From: Bin55 sp965199895
GTDB lineage: Bacteria > Pseudomonadota > Gammaproteobacteria > Pseudomonadales > Azotimanducaceae
DNA: 50,750 nucleotides
Direction of reading: 5' to 3'
NCBI GenBank assembly: GCA_965199895.1
Contig: CBDATJ010000012.1
Span: forward strand, 1-50,750
This document shows positions 26,884 to 35,630 of the stretch, one piece after another. The translations under genes and the position numbers were made by a program. How positions within the stretch are numbered: the stretch's first letter is position 1; every line of letters begins with the position of its first letter. The notes beneath the pieces are model-generated. The model searched no databases, was not told the DNA's origin, and was given only the letters and a program-made list of their open reading frames with translations.

Positions 26884-27512
26884 GTTCTAATCACTTGTGG
26901 TATTTTTCGTGGTTGAGTGAAGTCCAACACCATCACCGTTGCTGCATCTCGCAACGCAGATTCAGAAGCATCCGTTAACGCTAAGTTTGCACGTTCCATG
27001 GGGTTGGGGTAATCTCGTTTATTTGACTTTCCGTACGCTGCAAAATTCCATTTGTGTAGTGCTGAACCAGTAGAGTCAAGTAACTCAATCGAGTATCGGA
27101 TCCAAACTTCGTAGAAATCTCCTCGAGTTTGGTGAGGGATGGTAATTTGAACGTCAGCGATAGAGGGCACCAAAACACCTGCTACTTCTTCCGGGATTGT
27201 ATCCAATGACTCGACTTCAATTAAGTCTTCGAACAGTCCACTATAGACTTGAAATAGGACGTGACGCTGATTCTGACCAATTTCAATGACGAATTTTCCG
27301 TGTGATCCAATTCTCTCGTCATAGACATAGTCGGTAAGCTCTGATGGAAAATTTATCCCGACCGTCATGGGATAGGGATCAACCAAAGGTGGGGGTATCC
27401 TCACACTAGTCGTCACATTTGCCCCGCGGGCACAGCCAAGCAGAATGACTAGACTGACTCCCAAGACTATGACGTTGCGTATGTGAACCCGAACTGTTTC
27501 TGAATGTTTCAT
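26859..27512 (-). CDS. Lipoprotein of the VWA-ExbB cluster (gene 11, unknown family)
   Basis: The 217-residue protein has a signal sequence and lipobox VILLGC (C27). The mature region contains PPPLVDPYPMTVGINFPSEL, then alternating beta-type segments (KFVIEIGQNQRHVLFQVYSG, VQITIPHQT, YEVWIRYSIELLDSTGS) and a final helical part with ANLALTDASESALRDAATVM. This layout recalls small outer-membrane lipoproteins that assemble or sense envelope components, but no family is claimed. It begins 27 bases after the second VWA gene. Confidence 0.7.
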   Translation of the reverse strand: MKHSETVRVHIRNVIVLGVSLVILLGCARGANVTTSVRIPPPLVDPYPMTVGINFPSELTDYVYDERIGSHGKFVIEIGQNQRHVLFQVYSGLFEDLIEVESLDTIPEEVAGVLVPSIADVQITIPHQTRGDFYEVWIRYSIELLDSTGSALHKWNFAAYGKSNKRDYPNPMERANLALTDASESALRDAATVMVLDFTQPRKIPQVIRTWIANNST

Positions 27513-27539
27513 GTTATAGGTTCTATTATGCTTAATGGG

Positions 27540-28541
27540 TTACCGCACATAAGGTAATGCGACAAAAGTGCCATTGTTGCGCACGGTCAGTTCCCGCATC
27601 AAATTGGAAAATCGAAACACACTCCAAGTTGGGGTTCCAGCTGTGTAGTAGACGGGGAACCCCACCGCGTGTATTCGAACACGACGATTTCCCTCATCGT
27701 CTGCAATATTGACCCGGTCGATTCTGTCCACGACTTCTTCGACGGAAGAGTCAGGTTGGAAGTCATCTCCAAAGACATAAATACCAATGCCTTCGCCATT
27801 CGGAGTTTTGTCGTAATAGGTAGAAATGGCTTCTTCAATCCCTTCAACGGGGCTTGAATTTGAAGAGACATTCCAATTCGTTAATCGAGTAACAATACGG
27901 TTACGGTTATTCGGCGTATCCGGAAGCCATGTTCCTCGAGTCGATGGTTGCATGTGTCTACCATTGTCGTTCATCACCTGTATCCCTTTGACCACGGGAT
28001 AGACATTTAACACCTCAGTGAATTTTTGTTGAACAAAGCCCCAAATCGTTTTCATACTTCCTGAGGTATCGATCACGAAAATGATGTACTCGCTATCAAC
28101 GGGGATTCCACCAATCGTATTGTCTTGACGAACGTAATTGGTTCCGAGCAAACTGATCATATCATCGCTCAGTTTTTGCTGTGCTCTAGCGACATCTTCA
28201 ATTTCGAGCCGTTGTTTCTCGGTGATCTGGATTGCAGCCTCATATCGACTGGTCAGTTCAATCAATTCTTCTTGAAGTTTAGCCAATTCCTCAATTTGTA
28301 ATGCCAAATCTTTTTCGGACTCAATTTCAGTACGTTGTAGTTCGTCAATGATGCCTAGGATTTCTTTAATGGCTTCTTGTGTTTGTAGAACTTGTGCAAT
28401 CTGGTCTTCCACTGGGGTATCGAGGACCTCAGGGGGATCGACTTTGGTAATCATCAAGAGCAAAATGATGGCTCCAAACCCGCAACAGATCACATCAAGA
28501 AATGCGAGGCTTAGCTCAGCTCCTTCGCGTTTCTTTTTCAT
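27540..28541 (-). CDS. ExbD-like transmembrane helix fused to coiled coil and VWA domain (gene 10)
   Basis: The protein has 333 residues. A positively charged N-terminus is followed by LAFLDVICCGFGAIILLLMI, one transmembrane helix whose F-L-D16-V matches the PFIDV motif around the proton-path aspartate of ExbD/TolR. A predicted coiled coil runs from about 45 to 130. A von Willebrand A domain follows, with a complete MIDAS start VIDTSGSM (D158, S160, S162), from about 150 to 330. The VWA should lie in the periplasm and bind a metal-dependent ligand. Its ATG overlaps the stop of gene 9 (ATGA). It has the same plan as gene 9 but its sequence is well diverged. Confidence 0.85.
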   Translation of the reverse strand: MKKKREGAELSLAFLDVICCGFGAIILLLMITKVDPPEVLDTPVEDQIAQVLQTQEAIKEILGIIDELQRTEIESEKDLALQIEELAKLQEELIELTSRYEAAIQITEKQRLEIEDVARAQQKLSDDMISLLGTNYVRQDNTIGGIPVDSEYIIFVIDTSGSMKTIWGFVQQKFTEVLNVYPVVKGIQVMNDNGRHMQPSTRGTWLPDTPNNRNRIVTRLTNWNVSSNSSPVEGIEEAISTYYDKTPNGEGIGIYVFGDDFQPDSSVEEVVDRIDRVNIADDEGNRRVRIHAVGFPVYYTAGTPTWSVFRFSNLMRELTVRNNGTFVALPYVR

Positions 28542-29626
28542 GGCCAGTCTTTAGATGGGGCTAAGTACGTACCCCCCGTGACGTGAGATAAGTACCAATA
28601 CCATCCAGAAGCTAAGTGATCTCCTTCTAGTGGGAACAAAACGACATTCACGGTGATGCCGGCAGGGAGAGTTCGAACTGCACTGAGGAATAGTCTTTCT
28701 CGTTCCCTTCCTGTGATCGTAGTTCTTCGCCGGTTGCGGTTATCCTTTGTGGGTAGGCCATCCGTGATAAGGTGTATGTTGTCTGGCAAGGGATCCATGT
28801 CGGATACGGTTTCAAACAGCTGTACTAGATTGGTTCCTTTCTTGGGTGCAGTTTCACGCAAGGATGCTATAGCATCAGATATAGCCTGGCCGTCGGTAGC
28901 AATGTGCCAATCTCCATCACCGACGACAAATTCGGAATCTTCGTTGTATAACACGATTTGAAAGTGGCTCGTCAATGGAATGTTCGCCGTGAGCCATTCG
29001 ACTGTGTCCACGGCACGTACCCATTTCGGCGCACTCAACTGTTTTTCTAGAGACATATTGCGACGACGAATGATGTTGACAATCGACTGTTCCAACATAC
29101 TTGAGGAAGCATCTAGAGCGATCAGGATGTAATTACCGCCCATGAACAGACCGGTAAGGTATTGCCTGTCTCCGTCACCGGTGATATCTAAGGTAGCAGC
29201 ACCTGCATTGGCATCAGCGCGAGCCTGTAGATTCTTCAGTTCTTCCTGTTTTTCTTCGAGTTCGCGAAGAAGTTGCTCCAAAGTTTTGCTTTGATCCAGA
29301 GAGACTCGCTCTATTTCCTCTACCTCTTCGAGCCTCTCTTTAATTTCCTTTTCTATTTGCTCTATTTCTTTTTTGGTGTCAGCGATCTTGATCGTCAATA
29401 TATCGATAATTTCTTGAAGTCTTGTACGGTCAATTTCCCCTTGTTCCAACTGCCAGTCTAGTAGTCGAACCTCACTCATATCAGGGAGGGGAATGTCTTC
29501 AGTAGAGTCAACGATGGAGTGATTGATGATCAAGAACAGCATGACGACCGCACCAAAGCCACCGGCCATCACGTCTAGGAACGAGAGTGTAAAGATGTTG
29601 AGGCTACGTCTCTTGGCTCGGGCCAT
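28538..29626 (-). CDS. ExbD-like transmembrane helix fused to coiled coil and VWA domain (gene 9)
   Basis: The 362-residue protein starts MARAKRRSLN then FTLSFLDVMAGGFGAVVMLF, a transmembrane helix with F-L-D18-V in the place of the ExbD/TolR aspartate motif. A strongly charged coiled coil covers about 58-140. The VWA domain starts ILIALDASSSM (D172, S174, S176) and has a later HLITDGLPT that fits the VWA metal-site aspartate. The topology is N-in with a large periplasmic part. It overlaps the end of the actin-like gene by 23 bases and is coupled to gene 10. N-termini of this 'SFLDVxxxGFGA' type are known from VWA proteins of several phyla with undefined roles. Confidence 0.85.
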   Translation of the reverse strand: MARAKRRSLNIFTLSFLDVMAGGFGAVVMLFLIINHSIVDSTEDIPLPDMSEVRLLDWQLEQGEIDRTRLQEIIDILTIKIADTKKEIEQIEKEIKERLEEVEEIERVSLDQSKTLEQLLRELEEKQEELKNLQARADANAGAATLDITGDGDRQYLTGLFMGGNYILIALDASSSMLEQSIVNIIRRRNMSLEKQLSAPKWVRAVDTVEWLTANIPLTSHFQIVLYNEDSEFVVGDGDWHIATDGQAISDAIASLRETAPKKGTNLVQLFETVSDMDPLPDNIHLITDGLPTKDNRNRRRTTITGRERERLFLSAVRTLPAGITVNVVLFPLEGDHLASGWYWYLSHVTGGTYLAPSKDWP

Positions 29627-30896
29627 CTTTCTGTACTACGATGAACTCAAACTGACGGTCCCCAGCAAGCACGGTATCTCCACACTGAACCGGGGTTTCT
29701 GCGGACAAAGAACGACCGTTGAGTGATACAGATTCCGCACGAGTTGGAACCATTGAAATACCTTTTTGATGGGTTTTCAGCGAAAACAAAGGTTTCGAGT
29801 TCCCCTCTTTTCCGTGGATGTTCATGCCGTTGTTGATGGGATATGCAGTCGACTCACAGAGTATGTGTGTAGTCAGAGCACTAGTGGGTTGGACAACAGA
29901 AGTCTGGACAGGTTCTAAAGATAGATCTGCTCTATCCAGGGTCGTGTAAAAAACTCGTTGGTCAGACTCGGGAAGTTCACCCAATGGTCTCAACGAAGCC
30001 ATCAATTGAGCCGTGTTGGAGTTTTCAACTGTGTACCCCTGCGTGGCGATAGTCGACCCTAATCCAGGTAGGTTCTCTGCTTGTTCACCCAATACGACAG
30101 ATTCATCCTCAGTGAAATAGGGCAAAGTGGACCGATAGCGTTCTTGAGCTGCTTCCACTAAGTCACTCTTTGATACCTCAGCCGTTCGAGTATTGCCTCT
30201 AAACTCTACCGTGATGGTTTGATCATCCGCTTGGGAGTTCACGAAATCCAAAATTTGACTGTAGATCTGTTGTTCACTGTCAGCGAACTTTCTGGGATCA
30301 AATCGAGAGGCTTCTAAGAACATGGACGAAAGCAACCTAATCCAAGTGTTCATCAGAGGTATCAGTCCCAATTGGGGATTAACCGAGACGCGAGTCCGAG
30401 TAGCCTTTTGGTTTATATCAACGTGATTGATGACGGTTCGTTGCAGTCCAAAGTGTACAACGGCAACTTTTCCTGATGCGCTAGCAGAGCTACCGACGGC
30501 TGCTCCGTAATCTACGAAGTCTGCGACATTGATCCCCGCTCGGAGTGCAATCCCGTAGAGTAGTCCAATCTGTGCTTCCGACCAATCACCAGGGACTACC
30601 AACCAAACACGATCGGTATCCCGAAGAGAGGCTTGATTTTTGATTGTGAGCAGTTGTTGATAGACCAAATCTGCGTGAGTGGATACAGCATATCCCTTGG
30701 GTTCGACCGGACTTTGGTCCATCGATAGCCAATAACGTGAATGGAATCGAGCAGGATACAACTTAGCGACATCAAGTGCTTCAGCACCAAATGTCAGATT
30801 GTTGTCTTCTGCCCATGCAACGCCTGGTTGCTGGTACCGGGTTACACCGTTCTCACTCAGTCGAATGGAGATATCGCTTAGTTCAAGTACCCACAC
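29604..30896 (-). CDS. Degenerate actin/Hsp70-like protein with FHA-like C-terminal segment (gene 8)
   Basis: I place the start at GTG 30896, one base after the ExbB-like gene's stop and eight bases after AGGT; an open frame to 30932 exists. The 430 residues begin VWVLELSDISIRL, followed by a layout like Hsp70/actin-fold proteins: RVWLVVPGDWSEAQ, then GIALRAGINVADFVDYGAAVG, then VAVVHFGLQRT. In that last phosphate-2-type loop the usual aspartate is replaced by histidine (H148), so nucleotide hydrolysis is doubtful. The last 60 residues (SLNGRSLSAETPVQCGDTVL) look like an FHA-type beta segment. A cytoplasmic scaffold or phospho-reader role is inferred. Confidence 0.65.
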   Translation of the reverse strand: MWVLELSDISIRLSENGVTRYQQPGVAWAEDNNLTFGAEALDVAKLYPARFHSRYWLSMDQSPVEPKGYAVSTHADLVYQQLLTIKNQASLRDTDRVWLVVPGDWSEAQIGLLYGIALRAGINVADFVDYGAAVGSSASASGKVAVVHFGLQRTVINHVDINQKATRTRVSVNPQLGLIPLMNTWIRLLSSMFLEASRFDPRKFADSEQQIYSQILDFVNSQADDQTITVEFRGNTRTAEVSKSDLVEAAQERYRSTLPYFTEDESVVLGEQAENLPGLGSTIATQGYTVENSNTAQLMASLRPLGELPESDQRVFYTTLDRADLSLEPVQTSVVQPTSALTTHILCESTAYPINNGMNIHGKEGNSKPLFSLKTHQKGISMVPTRAESVSLNGRSLSAETPVQCGDTVLAGDRQFEFIVVQKDGPSQET

Positions 30897-30897
30897 G

Positions 30898-31695
30898 TTA
30901 GCGTACCTGCAGATGTCTGAGTAGGTTTTCATCGCACCATTGTTCGGTTGCGATTACCATTTCTTCTTGATAGCGTTGTAATTGGTGTACGAAGAACATG
31001 ATCACGAGACTGATCACCAAGGCCACAAAAGTCGAGTTAAATGCGGTTCCCAGACTTGCAGTTACTCCCGCAATATCTCCTTGCATCGCTGCGTGTGCTA
31101 GTGTGAGTGCGCCACTAATCCCGCGAACAGTTCCGATAAATCCAATGGAGGGGATAGCCCAAGAAATGTAGCGTATCAGTGCTAATTCACTATCTAGTCG
31201 ATCGGCTTCTCCTTCACAAACGTGGCGAATGGAATCGGAAGCACTTTGGACTGTTTGGGTGGATTCAAACCGTTGTAATGAAGTCACAATTGCACGGGGC
31301 AATAGTTGTTGTTGAACGTCGGCAGGTAGCGACTGGATTGCACGGGTTTGTTCTCGAGCGTCTTCGGGTAGGACACTGACCCCGTCAGCAATCTTGATCA
31401 GATCTTTTTCTAGTAAGCTATGCTGAGTTCGAGCGCTCAGGGCCTTTAAGATCATGATCGCAATGGCCCAAAAGAATAAGGTGAAACACGCTTGTTGTTC
31501 GTAATCCCGCAAGATGATCCAAATGGATGGTTGAGGTTGAAAAGTTGGGTCTACTGCCAGTTGTTGTTCGGTTTCCACTCTTACGACCTCTGCGTTGGGT
31601 CGTATGACAGTCTCGTAAACAAGGTGAACTACCAGTCCCGATACGAATAGGGCAATAATCAGGATGAGAAAGTTGGAGGTAAAACGTTTGCTCAA
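30898..31695 (-). CDS. MotA/TolQ/ExbB family proton channel protein (gene 7)
   Basis: The 265-residue protein has a first hydrophobic helix at about 8-28, a periplasmic loop, a second helix near 70-86, a cytoplasmic region, and the two signature helices. These carry GFIGTVRGISGAL (185-197) and LGTAFNSTFVAL (215-226), the defining motif of the ExbB/TolQ/MotA family. Such proteins form pentameric rings around ExbD/TolR-type helices and use the proton motive force. Its partners are expected to be the F-L-D-V helices of genes 9 and 10. Confidence 0.93.
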   Translation of the reverse strand: MSKRFTSNFLILIIALFVSGLVVHLVYETVIRPNAEVVRVETEQQLAVDPTFQPQPSIWIILRDYEQQACFTLFFWAIAIMILKALSARTQHSLLEKDLIKIADGVSVLPEDAREQTRAIQSLPADVQQQLLPRAIVTSLQRFESTQTVQSASDSIRHVCEGEADRLDSELALIRYISWAIPSIGFIGTVRGISGALTLAHAAMQGDIAGVTASLGTAFNSTFVALVISLVIMFFVHQLQRYQEEMVIATEQWCDENLLRHLQVR

Positions 31696-31710
31696 TTCGG
31701 CTCCCTAGGG

Positions 31711-32073
31711 TCAAATATCGGTGGGAAAAGGCACTGAGTAGTCTTCTGAAATCTCTTCAGTTGGCTGAAACACTTCAACCGTGTCTTCTCCACTAGTCTC
31801 TTCTACTTCTGTGGAATCGTCTTCTGAGGTTGATTCGTCGGGTACAGTGTCGGAGTCTTCATCTGTCGATTCTTCCGAGTCGGAATCTTCCGATTCTGGC
31901 TCTTCGGTGATGACATCGCTTTCGTCTTCTTCGCTCGTTTGTTCTTCTTGTTGTCCTGAGGTACTAGCTGTCAGAGATAACGCAAACAGGCATAAGATGA
32001 CCCAAATGAACACGTTCTGTGAGCGTGTGCTGGAGTTGAGTTTATTCGGCAAAGCGTGCGATCCTAAATCCAA
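31711..32073 (-). CDS. Very acidic secreted protein (gene 6)
   Basis: The 120-residue frame begins with TTG inside the end of gene 5; a GTG at 32013 would place the signal helix FIWVILCLFALSLTAS right at the N-terminus and is a reasonable alternative. The exported part is almost entirely Glu, Asp, Ser and Thr, followed by a less biased tail FQPTEEISEDYSVPFPTDI that may be the functional peptide. No family is recognised. The acidic stretch may bind cations or act as a flexible spacer. It sits immediately before the ExbB-like gene. Confidence 0.6.
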   Translation of the reverse strand: MDLGSHALPNKLNSSTRSQNVFIWVILCLFALSLTASTSGQQEEQTSEEDESDVITEEPESEDSDSEESTDEDSDTVPDESTSEDDSTEVEETSGEDTVEVFQPTEEISEDYSVPFPTDI

Positions 32074-34093
32074 TATCTGATCGACCGTCTATTCCGTAAT
32101 CTCGAAACGAAAGTCTCAAATCAACGATGGTACCGTGCAGGTAGCTTGAACCTCTGATGAGGTGATACTCACCTTGAGAAGGTCCTAGTATGGGAACGAT
32201 ACTTTCAGGTTGCGGAATCGAGTAGTAGTCATGAATCCACTCCGCGACATTACCACCTAGGTCATAAATCCCTTTGCTGTTGGGTTCAAAGGTACCCACG
32301 GGACTGGAAACAGTGTGATTATCGTTGTATTCATGAATGATTCGACCGACGACATGCTGGGCTGCACGGTCCGCATAGTTGCCGTGTCGGTCGGGAGGAG
32401 GGAGGTCGTCTCCCCAAGGGAAGTGCAGTAGTTCACTTTTTCCCTCAACATTGCGTGCTACCCAAGCCCATTCTGCCTCAGTAGGCATTCTATATCCCAG
32501 AGAGTTTGGGTTGAAGCCAGTAACTTTCAAACCCCGTACCGTGTAAAAAGGCCTAAGATCGTCCTTTTCTGATAGGTAATTGCAATACAGTGCGGCTTCG
32601 TTCCAGGGGATATTCACCACCGGTTGATTGTCTTTGTTGAGATCAAATCCTTGGTACTTTCCGGAGTCGTGCCCTTGAGCGAATTTGCGAAATTCTGCGT
32701 TCGTGATTTCACGCGCGCTCATGTAAAACAGTCGTTCCAGCTTGGTTGTCCTAAACGTCTCGTTCGCCCTACGTCCCGGTTGTCGTCGAGATGCTCCCAT
32801 ACGAATACTGGTGGGGTTCAAGAGTACCAACTGCTGGCCGTCAGCGGTAGTACTGTTCTCACGAAGGTATTCAATTCGAGCTTCCTCCATGGTGAGTAAC
32901 CGGACTCTCAGCTCTTGGGATAGTCCGGGTTGGATCTGAATAGTGTTGTTGTAACCCGCATAGCCTTCTTTGCGAAGTTCCAGCTTTTGATTCACTGCAT
33001 GTAGGGTCAACACAGCGTTGGTTAGCCCCACTTTTTCGTCATTGATCCAAATTTCCGCATCTTCGGGATCGGTTTTTATCACCAACTCACCGGTGACTTG
33101 TTCCAAACTGAACGTTTTACGTAGTGGTAGTTCAGCAGTGACGGAAATTTCTTCACGAATGGGGTGATAACCGGTTAGCAGGATCTCAAGTTGATGAGTT
33201 TTGTTGGCTTCAAGCGGAATCTCAAGAGGTGTTGTTCCTTGAAATTGACCGTCAATGGTTAAGCTAGCTGACGAGGGTTCTGTTTCGACTGCTAGGACCC
33301 CTCCCTGTGGTTCGAGAGTTGCGACCTCAAGAGTTTGCGGAACACCTGCTTCAACAAATACGATGTCTCTCCACGTCTTATAGCCAGACAGTTCCAACCT
33401 AATGCTGTGCTCACCTTTCATAATCTCGACAGGTCCCGGGGTGATAGCACCTGAATTGACATCATCGACATAGATAGTTGCACCCACTGGTTGGGAAGGA
33501 AGGGTGATATCGCTCCATTCTGGAGCAAGTTCAACAAAGACATCTTGCTCCTGTTCGCGACCGAATACTTCCAGCGTAAACGAAGAGGATTGATAACGAT
33601 CTTCACCAAAGTCGAAGGTGACTGTCCCCGCTGGAATCTCCGCTGCCAACGGAGTACGACCGATTCTTTCCCCTTGAACTGAAACATCCACACTTTCAGG
33701 AGTGGAGCTGAGGTTGATGATTCCTGGTAGAGGGTCGAACGGTATTGATATCTCTTGGTTTCGTTTGTTGGTGATTTCGATGATAGTATCTAAGTCGTAG
33801 TATCCGGGTGCTGATCCAGTTAAGTTGTAGGTTCCAGGCTGCATCATGTAGCGTTCGCCCAGATAGAGCGCTAGACCCCCGCTCACTTGTACCGTTGCTT
33901 CAGCAATATCGGTTTCGATCTTTACCGACTTAGCGGTCGCAACAAACCAAACACAAAACACTATGGCGATGGATACCACGATCGAAAGGACTTGAAACCA
34001 AGAAATCCATTGTCTTCGCTCCGGTGGTCGCTCTGGCGTTGGTTCAAATGACTCAGCGACGAGACCCTGGGGATTCGGGACTTGATCTACCAT
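32042..34093 (-). CDS. Membrane-anchored PEGA-repeat protein with FGE-sulfatase-like domain (gene 5)
   Basis: This 683-residue protein has a Pro-rich cytoplasmic N-terminus ending PPERRQW, one transmembrane helix (about 32-52), then four to five PEGA-type beta repeats (about 60-415). Examples are AEIPAGTVTFDF, KGEHSIRLELSGYKTW, HQLEILLTGYHPI and KLELRKEGYAGY. The C-terminal SUMF1/FGE-type domain (about 430-683) has YRMPTEAEWAWVARN, DLGGNVAEWIHD, IRGSSYLHG and GFRIAR. The paired catalytic cysteines of formylglycine-generating enzymes are absent, so this domain is more likely a binding or structural module. PEGA repeats usually occur in surface or envelope proteins. Confidence 0.88.
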   Translation of the reverse strand: MVDQVPNPQGLVAESFEPTPERPPERRQWISWFQVLSIVVSIAIVFCVWFVATAKSVKIETDIAEATVQVSGGLALYLGERYMMQPGTYNLTGSAPGYYDLDTIIEITNKRNQEISIPFDPLPGIINLSSTPESVDVSVQGERIGRTPLAAEIPAGTVTFDFGEDRYQSSSFTLEVFGREQEQDVFVELAPEWSDITLPSQPVGATIYVDDVNSGAITPGPVEIMKGEHSIRLELSGYKTWRDIVFVEAGVPQTLEVATLEPQGGVLAVETEPSSASLTIDGQFQGTTPLEIPLEANKTHQLEILLTGYHPIREEISVTAELPLRKTFSLEQVTGELVIKTDPEDAEIWINDEKVGLTNAVLTLHAVNQKLELRKEGYAGYNNTIQIQPGLSQELRVRLLTMEEARIEYLRENSTTADGQQLVLLNPTSIRMGASRRQPGRRANETFRTTKLERLFYMSAREITNAEFRKFAQGHDSGKYQGFDLNKDNQPVVNIPWNEAALYCNYLSEKDDLRPFYTVRGLKVTGFNPNSLGYRMPTEAEWAWVARNVEGKSELLHFPWGDDLPPPDRHGNYADRAAQHVVGRIIHEYNDNHTVSSPVGTFEPNSKGIYDLGGNVAEWIHDYYSIPQPESIVPILGPSQGEYHLIRGSSYLHGTIVDLRLSFRDYGIDGRSDIGFRIARFAE

Positions 34094-34106
34094 TCGATGC
34101 TGCTAA

Positions 34107-35630
34107 TCAGATCTGTTGTTCGCACGATATATGGATGGGGTTCATATTGGGTTCGACGGTGATGCTCTTGCGAACATCGACCCAACCATCGCGGCTGCCT
34201 ACTAATTCGTATCGTCCTGGTCTCAGTGCGACTTCATGACGCTCGAACGCACCCAGTCTGCCTGTTTTGATTAAAGTGATTTCGGTGGCGTTGTCCGATA
34301 ATATGACTACCGTGAGAGGTGCTGAAGCAAAATTCACTGTTTTTGTGTACTCTTCAAGTAATTTGTCGAAGCTATCACTATGCCCTCGGTGACGTTCTGC
34401 GACGGCTAATACTGCTTTTGCATCGTTCCAAGCATCGTTATCTGAAAGGGCTGCAGGATCTCTTTGAACCTCCTTCATCGCTTGTGTTGAGGTAACTATT
34501 TCCACCACCCGATCTCGACCTTCTATAGCAAGCTGTACTGAGGAATTGATTTCCAGAACGGCGTTGTAGGTGGTCAGTGCGGTCGCGAGGTCTAGAGAGG
34601 CCTCTTCGAGTTCAGCTCGACTGAGTAAGGATTCAATCTTGGCGACAGTTCTGGAACGTGAAGTTTCTTCCAAACCTGATAGAGCAGCACTATTATCGGG
34701 ATAGTTTGCTAACACACTTTTGAATAGGGATTCAGCATGGTCGTAGTCTTCGTCCGACAGGGCGCGGTAGGCGCGGGTAAGTTCATCCTGCAAGGCTTGG
34801 GTAATTTGGGCTGCAGTGATAGTCGCTTGGCGTTCGGCTATACCCGATGTTTGTGGATCTAATGCAAGAACTTCAACGAGTAGTTTTGCTGCATTGTCCC
34901 ACTCTTCTCGTAAGACCGCTCGATCACTTTCTCTTATCAATAAATTGATTTCTGGGAGGAGTAGGGCACGCTCTAGACTAATTTGGAACTCATGGTTTTG
35001 TGGTTTTACTTCACCCGCTTGCTCGAAAAACGCGATTGCTTCATCTGCCTTTCGTTCAAGGATAGCATGAGCCCCGAGTGACATGAACTCATCAAACGTG
35101 CTGTGAACATCAGCTAATAGCTGTTTGACATCTGCAAGAGCAGTTTGGTAGGTAACGAGTGCCTCGTCAAATTTACGTTCCCCAAACAAGGTATCGCCAG
35201 AGTTTGCGTTCTCCAAGATTCCTTGATAGCGTTCCTGATGGGCATCCGTACCGTATTCGTTGGTTTCAAACTCGTTCTGTAGTTCTGTGAAGTCTTTGAT
35301 CACAGCCCTTGCTTTTTCCGCCGCTCGTTCTAGCTGTGAATCGTTGAATGGAGTGCCTGCTTCTGTGGTCTCAGCAATACCGCGCCCAGGGGTCGAGCTG
35401 GTATCAATACCAGGCACCCCGACGTTTTGCGACACTCCAGTATTGTCCACCAGGAAGAACACAGCGAGTGTCCCACCGATGAACACCAGTACGGCAAGCA
35501 TGTGCAGTTGCGCTCGAGCAAACTTAAACGGTTTGCGCTCGGGGGGTGACGCTGCAGCGAGTGTTGGTTGTACCGGTTGTATGCCTACCGGCTGGCTACC
35601 TCTATTCTGATTCCTGGATGAATTCGTCAG
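34107..35630 (-). CDS. Single-TM helical-repeat protein with PEGA-type C-terminus (gene 4), likely non-ATG start
   Basis: The ATG at 35501 would start the protein inside the membrane helix (MLAVLVFIGGTLAVFF). The frame stays open upstream without ATG, GTG or TTG and encodes a Pro-rich segment ending SPPERKPFKFARAQLH, closely like the pre-TM segment PPERRQW of gene 5. A CTG at 35630 preceded by GGAG nine bases upstream is the best start I can see (507 residues). After the membrane helix come TPR-like helical repeats (for example YRALSDEDYDHAESLFKSVL), and the final 70 residues form a PEGA-like domain (RHEVALRPGRYELVGSRDGW). Probably a periplasmic scaffold. Confidence 0.7.
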   Translation of the reverse strand: MTNSSRNQNRGSQPVGIQPVQPTLAAASPPERKPFKFARAQLHMLAVLVFIGGTLAVFFLVDNTGVSQNVGVPGIDTSSTPGRGIAETTEAGTPFNDSQLERAAEKARAVIKDFTELQNEFETNEYGTDAHQERYQGILENANSGDTLFGERKFDEALVTYQTALADVKQLLADVHSTFDEFMSLGAHAILERKADEAIAFFEQAGEVKPQNHEFQISLERALLLPEINLLIRESDRAVLREEWDNAAKLLVEVLALDPQTSGIAERQATITAAQITQALQDELTRAYRALSDEDYDHAESLFKSVLANYPDNSAALSGLEETSRSRTVAKIESLLSRAELEEASLDLATALTTYNAVLEINSSVQLAIEGRDRVVEIVTSTQAMKEVQRDPAALSDNDAWNDAKAVLAVAERHRGHSDSFDKLLEEYTKTVNFASAPLTVVILSDNATEITLIKTGRLGAFERHEVALRPGRYELVGSRDGWVDVRKSITVEPNMNPIHISCEQQI

